Positions 1 to 6,689 of a stretch of DNA of 20,779 bases are shown piece by piece. Location of the stretch: NCBI RefSeq assembly GCF_900316465.1, contig NZ_ONDD01000038.1, positions 1 through 20,779 of the forward strand, read 5' to 3'. The DNA is from an uncultured Fibrobacter sp. (GTDB lineage Bacteria > Fibrobacterota > Fibrobacteria > Fibrobacterales > Fibrobacteraceae). The notes beneath the pieces are model-generated. The model had not been told where the DNA came from. It did no database searches and worked only from the letters and a program-made list of their open reading frames with translations. A program made the translations under genes and the position numbers. Position 1 is the stretch's first letter; the number at the start of each line of letters is the position of its first letter.

Positions 1-636
1 GACGTTCAGGCCAGACTTCAGGATATGGGCATTCAGCTGAGCACAGCCACTGCCGGACGGTATCTTAAAGAGCTTGACACAGACGGCTACACGAACAAAA
101 TCAGCAACAAAGGCCGTGTTCTTACCGAAAAGGGAACCGAACGCCTGGAAGCTCTCGATATGACTGTGACTTCAAGTATTTTGCATAAAAACGTTCAGGA
201 ATCGGTTATCGGTTCGGAGTATAAGGATCTTATAGACATTTATGCGGTGAGGATAGGCATTGAAAAAGAGGCTGTAAAGCTTTGCTGCAGATATGCGACC
301 GATGAGGAGCTTGCAAATATAGAAAAGCTTGCACTTGAATATGAGCAGCTGGCTGAAAAAGGGGAGGACTTTATGGATGCCTCTCTGGATTTCCATGTTT
401 CCATTGCAAGAGCCACCCGCAACAAGTTTATGGAAAGCTTCCTTACTATGCTGATTTTTGAGCAGAAACGTATTGAGCTCGGACTGAAAAAGCTTCCGAC
501 AAGAGATGAAGGCAAGCTGTTTTCTTCGCAGCATGCTGATATTTATAAAAGCATTTGCCGCCGCGATGAGAAAAAAGCCGTTGAGCTTATGCAGGATCAC
601 TTCAAATCGATTATGGACAGTATGAATAACAACTGA
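1..636 (+). CDS. FCD-domain transcriptional regulator (GntR-like), 5' end outside the window
   Basis: The reading frame is open from base 1, so the first in-window ATG (25) is probably internal and the true start lies upstream. The N-terminal part reads like the second half of a winged helix (LSTATAGRYLKELDTDGY, then SNKGRVLTEKG), as in NrpR/RNase R-type HTH domains. The rest is an all-helical FCD ligand-binding domain: the expected metal-ligand pattern is visible as D in DLIDIYAVR, DFHVSIARA, SSQHADIY and MQDHF. FCD regulators are usually metabolite-responsive repressors of a neighbouring operon; here the next gene is an aminotransferase, so control of an amino-acid pathway is a reasonable inference. 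AGA/AGG arginine and GGA glycine codons are commoner here than in the genes right of ~1030, fitting a different (Clostridia-like) origin. An inverted repeat follows the stop directly. Confidence 0.8.
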   Translation, partial: DVQARLQDMGIQLSTATAGRYLKELDTDGYTNKISNKGRVLTEKGTERLEALDMTVTSSILHKNVQESVIGSEYKDLIDIYAVRIGIEKEAVKLCCRYATDEELANIEKLALEYEQLAEKGEDFMDASLDFHVSIARATRNKFMESFLTMLIFEQKRIELGLKKLPTRDEGKLFSSQHADIYKSICRRDEKKAVELMQDHFKSIMDSMNNN

Positions 637-671
637 TCCAAATGCATGGCATAGCACTGCAGCATTTGGAT
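636..671. promoter_or_regulatory. 10-bp inverted repeat after the regulator stop codon
   Basis: ATCCAAATGC (636-645) and GCATTTGGAT (662-671) are perfect inverted repeats separated by 16 nt. The repeat starts on the last base of the regulator's TGA and lies just before the aminotransferase start. There is no T-tract, so it is a poor terminator. It could be an operator for the upstream regulator or an mRNA processing hairpin. The symmetry is seen; the role is inferred. Confidence 0.45.
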
Positions 672-703
672 TTAGCACATGAAAATAAGAGGTGCTGTTA
701 GCC

Positions 704-1843
704 ATGAGTTATATTAACAAAAAAGCAAAAGCCTTGGAGCAAGGCGCGATCAGGGCCATGTTTGATAAAGCAGTCGGCATGGAAAACGTTATCAGCATGG
801 GGATCGGAGAACCGGATATGGCAACTCCGACCTTGGTGTGCGAGGCATGCAAAGAGGCCTTGGATCTGGGTATGACCCATTATACGCCCAACGCGGGCAC
901 CATGATGCTGCGCAAGGCGATTGCCGAAAAATCATACATCAGCAAACTGAATTATGATCCCAAAACCGAAATAATCATTACCAATGGCGGCATGGGTGCG
1001 CTTTCACTGCTGTTCCTCGTTATCCTTGAAGAAGGAGAACTGGTTGCCCGCGAAACAACTCCGCCCCATTCTGTCGTATTCACCATGCGACCGGGAGACC
1101 TGGTCGGGGTGGCTGCACTCCTTGAACGCGAACCGTTCAAGTACGAACTCTCGGCCAGCAAGGATTCCAAGATTACGCTTGTTACCGAAGAGTGCATGGA
1201 ATCGGAACTCAAGAGGCTCCCGCTTTGGCTCTTGGCTCTGATCCGCAACCTTTCTGCAAAGACACACTTGCTAAAGCGCGCCGCCATCGAGACTCGCGTA
1301 AGGAATTCTCTCAAGAGTCTGGCCGAATACCTGTGCCATAAGCCTAGCGACACGGAATTCAATCTCGCCGAGCTGCTTCGAGAATACTCATTCTTGACCA
1401 AGATTTCGACCACGGTTGCGCAAGAAGATTTCAAGTCGCTTTTACGCAGACACTTGATTAAACTTTCGCAAAAGAACGGTCGAGTATTCTGCAAGATTGT
1501 CGACCCGGAACTCTTGGACATCTTTACGGACTACATTAGGGCTCAAGAAACCGAAACGGAATTCGCGCCTTACAGGCTGAGCATTGTGCAGAAAAAGATT
1601 CTCGTGTTTTTGTCGACCATCGAAGAATCGCCCGAAAAGACTGGTCCCGATTGGATTGGCTACATTCACGAGAAATTCCCCGACGCCGATGTTTCGCAAT
1701 GGATTAATTTGTTGCAAATCCAGTGGTTCGTAAAATCCGACCCCAAGAATCCTGAATGCGACCTTTTCAAAATCCATAAAGCCAAAGTCCATTATTTCTT
1801 GAAAGCGTTACGCTACGAGACAAACATTCGAGGGGTGCTATGA
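704..1843 (+). CDS. Chimeric ORF: aminotransferase N-terminus fused to a CNBD-like Fibrobacter protein
   Basis: ATG 704 is preferred over the in-frame GTG at 692 because AGAGG (688-692) precedes it, although the spacing is long. Residues 1-~108 match the start of class I/II PLP aminotransferases: GIGEPDMATPTL, then HYTPNAGTMMLRKAIAEK, then TNGGMGALS. A normal enzyme would continue for ~280 residues to the PLP lysine, which is absent. From ~residue 109 (EEGELVARETTPP) the protein becomes a cyclic-nucleotide-binding-like beta-roll (MRPGDLVGVAALLEREPF), followed by a helical/winged-helix-like C-terminal half with the same plan as the next gene. The CNBD is short: compared with the downstream paralogue, ~15 residues are missing between VVFTM and RPGDLVG. 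The stop overlaps the next start (ATGA), so the Fibrobacter half is the normal first gene of that pair. The fused product is unlikely to be a working aminotransferase. Confidence 0.6.
   Translation: MSYINKKAKALEQGAIRAMFDKAVGMENVISMGIGEPDMATPTLVCEACKEALDLGMTHYTPNAGTMMLRKAIAEKSYISKLNYDPKTEIIITNGGMGALSLLFLVILEEGELVARETTPPHSVVFTMRPGDLVGVAALLEREPFKYELSASKDSKITLVTEECMESELKRLPLWLLALIRNLSAKTHLLKRAAIETRVRNSLKSLAEYLCHKPSDTEFNLAELLREYSFLTKISTTVAQEDFKSLLRRHLIKLSQKNGRVFCKIVDPELLDIFTDYIRAQETETEFAPYRLSIVQKKILVFLSTIEESPEKTGPDWIGYIHEKFPDADVSQWINLLQIQWFVKSDPKNPECDLFKIHKAKVHYFLKALRYETNIRGVL
1022..1043. other. Putative chimeric joint
   Basis: Aminotransferase homology stops and CNBD homology starts within this stretch. 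The shared core is CTTGAAGAAGGAGAACTGG (1026-1044), which codes LEEGEL. That suits both families: aminotransferases usually read LEEGDEV at this point, CNBD proteins EEGE/EEGQ. A near copy, CTTGAAGAAGGACAG, opens the next CNBD gene at about 1845. The position is inferred from family knowledge, not from an alignment. Confidence 0.55.
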
Positions 1844-2784
1844 CGCTTGAAGAAGGACAGATTTTATTCCGCGAAGGCGACCCCGGCGAAAACCTTTATG
1901 TGGTTCGCGACGGCGAGCTGCAAGGCAAGAGCACGCTCGGCACCGCCATCAACACCTACGGTCCAGGCGCTTTAATTGGCGAACTCGCCTTTTTAAAGAA
2001 AGAGCCCTACACCGAAACCATTACCGCCACCGAAGACTGCGAACTGATTGAAATCACGCCCGACGCCTTGGAAGAATCGCTGGAACAGGAACCCGCCTGG
2101 TTCAGGTCTATCATTACGTTCTTGACGGGGCGTTTACAGATTGCCGGCGACAACAAGCGCAAAAGCGACAAGATCAAGGCTCTCCCGAGCTTACTCTACA
2201 TTCTGGATTCGCTTTTGACTCACGTCAAAGCGAGCGAAGAACCCAATGTTTCGCATACCGAAGTCATTGACGGCGTTGAAAAGCTTTTCAATCTTTCGAA
2301 AGACAACATCGAAGACCTGCTGAAGATTCTTGAAGATCTCGAAGTCCTAAAAATTCAGGGCGAAGAGATTCACGTGAAGAATGCCAACGTGATACATTTG
2401 CTGTACGAAACGATTCGGTTCCGCGCACGATACAAGAAGGCTCCCCCGCAAATTCTTTCGATGACCGAACAGATGGTTTTAAATGCGGTCATCAAGACCG
2501 TGCAGCAGAGCAAGGAACCGCTCAAAAACGGGGCGTTTACCGTCAAGACAGAGTCGCTCCTGAAAGTGGGCAAACGCGCCATGTTCGGCGCCACGCTTAC
2601 CTTGCGCACGATGCTTCCGCTCCTGGAACGCAAGCTTTTGAATACGGCCACTCCACTTGGAGACGGATCCGTTCTGCCCGAAATCGAAGCCATTCCGTTC
2701 TTCTACGGCGATTTTGACACCATCCTCGATTTGATGGAACTCAACCGCATTTACCCGCTTCTCGACAAGAAGCTGGTGAAGTAG
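1840..2784 (+). CDS. Cyclic-nucleotide-binding-domain protein with helical C-terminal half
   Basis: The ATG overlaps the preceding stop by 4 nt (ATGA), indicating translational coupling. Residues ~1-100 form a Crp/EPAC-type beta-roll: EEGQILFREGDPGENLYVVRDGEL, then GPGALIGELAFLKKEPYTETITATEDCEL. The GELAFL part fits the phosphate-binding cassette, but the arginine that normally contacts the cyclic phosphate (R-x-A) is replaced by polar residues in YTETITA, so cAMP/cGMP binding is doubtful. Residues ~115-314 are mostly helical, with segments resembling one or two winged helices, and no transmembrane part. The preceding gene has the same plan, so the two look like a tandem paralogous pair. Its function is unknown; a DNA-binding or protein-scaffold sensor is possible. 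Confidence 0.8.
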   Translation: MTLEEGQILFREGDPGENLYVVRDGELQGKSTLGTAINTYGPGALIGELAFLKKEPYTETITATEDCELIEITPDALEESLEQEPAWFRSIITFLTGRLQIAGDNKRKSDKIKALPSLLYILDSLLTHVKASEEPNVSHTEVIDGVEKLFNLSKDNIEDLLKILEDLEVLKIQGEEIHVKNANVIHLLYETIRFRARYKKAPPQILSMTEQMVLNAVIKTVQQSKEPLKNGAFTVKTESLLKVGKRAMFGATLTLRTMLPLLERKLLNTATPLGDGSVLPEIEAIPFFYGDFDTILDLMELNRIYPLLDKKLVK

Positions 2785-2789
2785 TTTGC

Positions 2790-2834
2790 TATATTTACAC
2801 CTGTAAAATCAATTCACCCCAAACAGGTAAAATC
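2790..2834 (+). promoter_or_regulatory. Promoter and leader of the yajC cluster
   Basis: TATATTT (2790-2796) follows the upstream stop by a few bases and repeats the -10-like box seen before four other transcription units in this window. No good -35 is visible. The leader of ~30 nt contains the ribosome site CAGGT (2824-2828) before ATG 2835. ACCTGT (2799-2804) and ACAGGT (2823-2828) are inverted repeats that could pair and cover the ribosome site. Confidence 0.5.
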
Positions 2835-3209
2835 ATGAAACTTTCTGCACTTCTCGTGACCCTTTCCTCCATTGCCGCCTTTGCCCAAGAAGCTGCTCCC
2901 GAACAGCAGCCGAGCGCCATTGGCAGCTTCTTGCCGCTCATCCTTTTGTTCGTGGTGATGTGGCTCTTCTTCATTCGCCCGAAGAACAAGGAAATGAAGA
3001 AGATGGAAGAAATGCGCAAGGCCCTCAAGAAGGGTGACAAGGTGATTACCACCGCAGGCATTATCGGTACCGTCACAAACATTGACGAAACCAGCACTAC
3101 GATTTCTGTGCGCACGGGTTCCACCACCATCATCGATTTTGAAAAGTCCGCCATTCTCCGCGTTCTGAACGCAGAAACAGCCCCGGCCAAGACCGAAGAA
3201 AAGAAGTAA
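2835..3209 (+). CDS. yajC: YajC, accessory subunit of the Sec translocase
   Basis: YajC associates with SecDF and SecYEG in the inner membrane and supports protein export. The 124-aa product has the family layout: a single transmembrane helix (about residues 30-48, FLPLILLFVVMWLFFIRP), the hallmark IRPKNKEMKKMEEMRKALKKGDKVITTAGIIGTV split over the membrane-proximal and beta-rich soluble part, and a charged C-terminal tail. Unusually for the family it begins with a signal-peptide-like stretch (MKLSALLVTLSSIAAFAQ), giving two hydrophobic segments; in many bacteria YajC starts directly before the single helix. It opens a plus-strand cluster with def 3 nt downstream, and is preceded by a promoter-like TATATTT. 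Confidence 0.93.
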   Translation: MKLSALLVTLSSIAAFAQEAAPEQQPSAIGSFLPLILLFVVMWLFFIRPKNKEMKKMEEMRKALKKGDKVITTAGIIGTVTNIDETSTTISVRTGSTTIIDFEKSAILRVLNAETAPAKTEEKK

Positions 3210-3212
3210 CCC

Positions 3213-3752
3213 ATGGCTCTTCTAGAAATCAAAACTTACGGCGACCCGGTGCTTCGCAAAAAGTGCGAACCCATCACCGAGATTACGCCTGAACTGCGCC
3301 AGCTCGCCAAGGACATGCTCGAAACCATGTACGACGCTCCGGGCTGCGGCCTTGCTGCTCCGCAGATTGGCAAGAACATCCGCTTGGTCGTGATCGACAC
3401 CGCCGTTCCGGGCGAAGAAGATCCGCGCCCCTACATCATGTTCAACCCCGAATGGGAAGCCGAACCTGATGCAAAGCCGGTGCCCTACGACGAAGGCTGT
3501 CTTTCTGTGCCGGATATTTTCTGCAACGTGATTCGCCCCGACAAAGTTTGCGTACGCTTTTTCGACATCAATGGCGAACCCCAGGAACTGCATGACTGCG
3601 ACGGGCTCTTTGGCCGCTGCATTCAGCACGAAACAGACCACCTGAACGGCGACTTGTTCGTAGACAAGATTTCGACTGCCGACCGCACCATGAACCAGTC
3701 TAAGCTGCGCAAAATGGCAAAGGACACGCAGGCGAAGCTGAAGAAGAAGTAA
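3213..3752 (+). CDS. def: Peptide deformylase
   Basis: This metalloenzyme removes the formyl group from the N-terminal methionine of new proteins in the cytosol. All three family motifs are present: GCGLAAPQIG (residues 44-53), EGCLSVP with metal ligand Cys96, and QHETDH with ligands His139 and His143 and catalytic Glu140. At 179 aa the length is normal, with a lysine-rich tail. The start (ATG 3213) lies 3 nt after the yajC stop, and the TAA shares its last base with the ATG of the next gene (TAATG). The gene is therefore embedded in the yajC cluster and probably co-translated with the SpoIID-domain gene. Confidence 0.97.
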   Translation: MALLEIKTYGDPVLRKKCEPITEITPELRQLAKDMLETMYDAPGCGLAAPQIGKNIRLVVIDTAVPGEEDPRPYIMFNPEWEAEPDAKPVPYDEGCLSVPDIFCNVIRPDKVCVRFFDINGEPQELHDCDGLFGRCIQHETDHLNGDLFVDKISTADRTMNQSKLRKMAKDTQAKLKKK

Positions 3753-5323
3753 TGCTTCTTAGGCCTTCACTTTTATTCGCACTTACACTCGGATTTTCGG
3801 CTGCTTTCGCAGACGATGATTTTGATCTACCCGATGATGTGCAGAAAGCTGAAGTGCCTGCCAGCGCCGAAGAGGTTCCGGAAGGGCCTGTAAATTTCGC
3901 GCCCATCGAAGAGACGACGACAAGCGAGCCTACGCCCGCCAACAACAGTCCCGAAAATATTAGTTCTAAAAATGTCGCTCCTGCAGCCTCTGCAAAGAGC
4001 GACTCTTCTTATAAAGAAAAGAAGAAACGAACGCCTCTGAACAGCAGGTCCGCAAAGGCTATTGTCGATAGCTATTTGCCGCCTCCTCCAGAAGAACCTC
4101 CGGTAACAGCGAAGCCCGCTGTAAAAAACGAAAGCAAGCCGAAGGTGGAAAACCAGCCCGCAGCCGACGTTTCGGCAACTGATGTGCCGGCGGCATTCAA
4201 GGAACATTTGATTCCCGAAGAACTGGACCGCCCGCTTCGCGTAGGCATTTACACCGGTGTCAAGGAACTCTACCTGAAATACCAAGGCGAAACCGTACGC
4301 GTCACGCCGCATGGCAACATGGTTCGTTTTGAAGCCGACGGCAATTCCACCGAAGACATTGCCCACGAATTCAACAGCGAAGATGGCGGATGCCTCGCCG
4401 TTGCCGCCGACAAGAAAAGTCTCGGCAAGGCATGCTACCCCGGAAGCATCATGTTCCGCAATACAAACGGCAAACTTGACGCTATCAATTCAGTCGATGT
4501 CGAAGACTATTTGCGAGGCGTGATTCCCTACGAAATCGGCAAGCTGGACAGCAGCCGTATCGAAGCCTTAAAGGCGCAAGCGGTGGCCGCACGCACTTAC
4601 GCCTACAAGCATTTTAACAGCCGCGAATCCGTAGGCTTTGACGTATACGCCGACACCAAGGACCAAGTGTACAAGGGCCTGGAATCGGCAACACCTCTGA
4701 CCGATGCAGCCGTCAAGGCAACCGCAGGCGTGGTGATGACTTACGGCGGCGAATTCATTATCGCCTACTACCATTCTACATGCGGTGGCGTTACCGAAAC
4801 GCTTGCCACCTGGAACCGCGCAGACCTTCCCTACCTGAAATCTGTACCAGACATGCGCCCCAATGGCAAACCCTGGTGCGATGAGTCCAGCTACATCAAG
4901 TGGGAACGTCGTTTTGCCGACAAGGAAATCGCCAAGTTGTTCAAGACGAACGCCACCGAAGCAAAGGCAGTATTTGGCAGCGCTAACGGAAAAGATTTTA
5001 AAAAGATCAAATCCATCAAGATTAAAGACAAGTTAAAAAGCGGTCGAATCATGACGCTCCGCGTCGAAACCGACAAGGGTTATTTTGACGTTCTGACCGA
5101 TCGCACTCGCTGGCTGTTTAAGAAGGCCGGCACGATTTTGCCATCCTCCTTCTTTACCGTAAAGAAAGAAGGCAAGGAATGGGTTGTTACCGGCACCGGA
5201 TTCGGGCACGGCGTGGGCATGTGCCAAATGGGAGTGCGGGCACGTGCGCAGGCCGGGCAAAGCTATCAAGAAATCTTGAGCCATTACTACCAGGGAATCA
5301 CTCTGGAAAAATTCGATCGGTAA
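3752..5323 (+). CDS. Secreted SpoIID/LytB-domain protein (probable peptidoglycan lytic transglycosylase)
   Basis: The 523-aa product has a clear signal peptide (residues 1-20, ending AFA before DDDFD). A low-complexity linker rich in Pro, Glu, Lys and Ala (to ~155) is followed by a SpoIID/LytB domain. Its core reads VDVEDYLRGVIPYEIG, with Glu261 in the position of the catalytic acid of SpoIID, then EALKAQAVAARTYA, then YYHSTCGG with His341 and Cys344 as probable zinc ligands. The closing signature is GTGFGHGVGMCQMG. SpoIID cleaves glycan strands stripped of stem peptides; in non-sporulating Gram-negative bacteria such proteins likely act in periplasmic wall remodelling or division. The ATG overlaps the def stop by one base. 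Confidence 0.87.
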   Translation: MLLRPSLLFALTLGFSAAFADDDFDLPDDVQKAEVPASAEEVPEGPVNFAPIEETTTSEPTPANNSPENISSKNVAPAASAKSDSSYKEKKKRTPLNSRSAKAIVDSYLPPPPEEPPVTAKPAVKNESKPKVENQPAADVSATDVPAAFKEHLIPEELDRPLRVGIYTGVKELYLKYQGETVRVTPHGNMVRFEADGNSTEDIAHEFNSEDGGCLAVAADKKSLGKACYPGSIMFRNTNGKLDAINSVDVEDYLRGVIPYEIGKLDSSRIEALKAQAVAARTYAYKHFNSRESVGFDVYADTKDQVYKGLESATPLTDAAVKATAGVVMTYGGEFIIAYYHSTCGGVTETLATWNRADLPYLKSVPDMRPNGKPWCDESSYIKWERRFADKEIAKLFKTNATEAKAVFGSANGKDFKKIKSIKIKDKLKSGRIMTLRVETDKGYFDVLTDRTRWLFKKAGTILPSSFFTVKKEGKEWVVTGTGFGHGVGMCQMGVRARAQAGQSYQEILSHYYQGITLEKFDR

Positions 5324-5327
5324 AGCG

Positions 5328-6617
5328 ATGGAAGGCGTCATCAACAAGCCGCTGCTCGCTGTGATTAGCCAAGGTTGCGCAGCCAACTTTGGCGACGGCG
5401 AAAAGATTGCGCGAATATTCGCTGACGAATACCACGTTGTCTTTGGAATGCCCGAAGTCAAAGCAAGCGACACGCAAAAGCCCCAAGCATTCGTGTTGAA
5501 TGTTTGCACTGTGAAAGGCAACGCAGGAGCGCTCAAGCTGCTGCGTGAAGCCCTGAGCAACGTCCCCGACGCCAAGATTTTCATTACAGGGTGTGCGCCG
5601 AAAGATTTTAGAGAAGAAGCATCAAAGATAACGGATAAGATCGTTTTCACGAGTTTGAAGGAGCTCGGGCAGGGAATGCTGACCCTGAAACGAGTTCAGG
5701 GAGACAGGGACGGGAACAAGACGCTGCGGGAATCACCGTTGGTGGGGATAGTCAACATCGAAGAAGGTTGCTTGGATGCATGCGCGTATTGCTCTACAAG
5801 GCTCGTCAAGGGCCGTTTGCACAGCTACCCTGCAGCAGATATCATTCAACAAGTAAAAAGCCTTGTAAACGACGGCTGCGTCGAAATCCAGTTGACTGGT
5901 CAAGACTGTGGCTGCTACGGATTCGATACCGGCACTAACCTGGCCGAACTGGTACAACAGATATTGGCCGAAGTCCCAGGCAATTACAAATTGCGCCTTG
6001 GCATGGGAAACCCACGCCACATGATGCAATACCTGGACAAGCTTATTGAATGCTTTAAAGACGATCGTGTCTACAAATTCATTCACCTTCCCGTGCAAAG
6101 CGGTAGCGAAAACATTCTCAAGGCAATGAACCGCAAGCATTCCGCCACCGACTATGTGATGCTTGCCGAAGCATTCAACAAATTCCCGCTATTCACGCTC
6201 AGCACCGACATGATTGTCGGATTCCCCGGCGAATCGGAACAAGACTTCAACGACACTCTCGACATTCTCGAAAAAACGCGCCCGACGGTCTGCAATATCA
6301 CGCGCTTTGTAGCACGCCCGAACACGCCCGCCTACAACATGGCCGGCGCCGTTCCCGACGAAGTCAAGCACATTCGTTCTGCCGCCCTTGCCGAAGCCTT
6401 CCAGCGCATCGCGACCCAAAATAACGCCCGCTGGATTGGCCAAATCGAAACCGTAGTCATTGAAAAGCCCGGCTACCGCAAGGGCACCTACATCGCCCGC
6501 AACGCCGCTTACCGCCCCGTCGCTATCACAAGCGAAGAGCCGCTACAACCGGGCGAACGGTTCACCGTCACCATCACGGATGCCGAACCCTTCGCCCTGA
6601 TCGGGCACATTAACTAG
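5328..6617 (+). CDS. Radical-SAM tRNA methylthiotransferase, CDKAL1/archaeal e-MtaB type
   Basis: Members of this branch convert t6A37 to ms2t6A37 in tRNA using two 4Fe-4S clusters. The N-terminal UPF0004 domain supplies Cys17 (SQGCAAN), Cys60 (LNVCTV) and Cys89 (TGCAP). The radical-SAM cluster motif is Cys148-x3-Cys152-x2-Cys155 in GCLDACAYCSTR. The continuation (KGRLHSYP), the LTGQDCGCYG and LRLGMGNPRHM motifs, and HLPVQSGSENILKAMNRKH resemble archaeal and eukaryotic CDKAL1 enzymes more than bacterial YqeV or MiaB. A TRAM-like RNA-binding domain ends the protein. A 19-nt palindrome inside the gene (5683-5701) encodes part of the linker between the first two domains. The start is 4 nt after the SpoIID-domain stop; the ribosome site is weak. 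Confidence 0.87.
   Translation: MEGVINKPLLAVISQGCAANFGDGEKIARIFADEYHVVFGMPEVKASDTQKPQAFVLNVCTVKGNAGALKLLREALSNVPDAKIFITGCAPKDFREEASKITDKIVFTSLKELGQGMLTLKRVQGDRDGNKTLRESPLVGIVNIEEGCLDACAYCSTRLVKGRLHSYPAADIIQQVKSLVNDGCVEIQLTGQDCGCYGFDTGTNLAELVQQILAEVPGNYKLRLGMGNPRHMMQYLDKLIECFKDDRVYKFIHLPVQSGSENILKAMNRKHSATDYVMLAEAFNKFPLFTLSTDMIVGFPGESEQDFNDTLDILEKTRPTVCNITRFVARPNTPAYNMAGAVPDEVKHIRSAALAEAFQRIATQNNARWIGQIETVVIEKPGYRKGTYIARNAAYRPVAITSEEPLQPGERFTVTITDAEPFALIGHIN
5683..5701. repeat. Palindromic repeat inside the methylthiotransferase gene
   Basis: CCCTGAA (5683-5689) and TTCAGGG (5695-5701) form a perfect inverted repeat around ACGAG. It encodes about residues 119-125 of the methylthiotransferase, in the interdomain linker. 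From memory, it resembles a short palindromic element dispersed in many bacterial genomes that also turns up in frame in proteins (RVQGD peptides). Confidence 0.5.
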
Positions 6618-6644
6618 CTCCGGCACTCGATGGCACAAAAAGAA

Positions 6645-6669
6645 AAAGCCCCGGCTTCGCCGAGGCTTT
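6645..6669. terminator. Bidirectional intrinsic terminator
   Basis: AAAGCCCCGGC (6645-6655) pairs with GCCGAGGCTTT (6659-6669) with one mismatch and a 3-nt loop. A T-rich run follows on the plus strand. An A-rich run precedes it (6637-6647), giving a U-tract on the minus-strand transcript. It lies between the stops of two convergent genes and can serve both. Confidence 0.8.
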
Positions 6670-6689
6670 AAATCTTTTAAGAGAAGCTC

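Noticed and set aside
1..1030. Genomic island or mobile element at the left end
   Set aside because: No integrase, transposase, tRNA or terminal repeats are seen. A chimeric assembly explains the composition change more simply.
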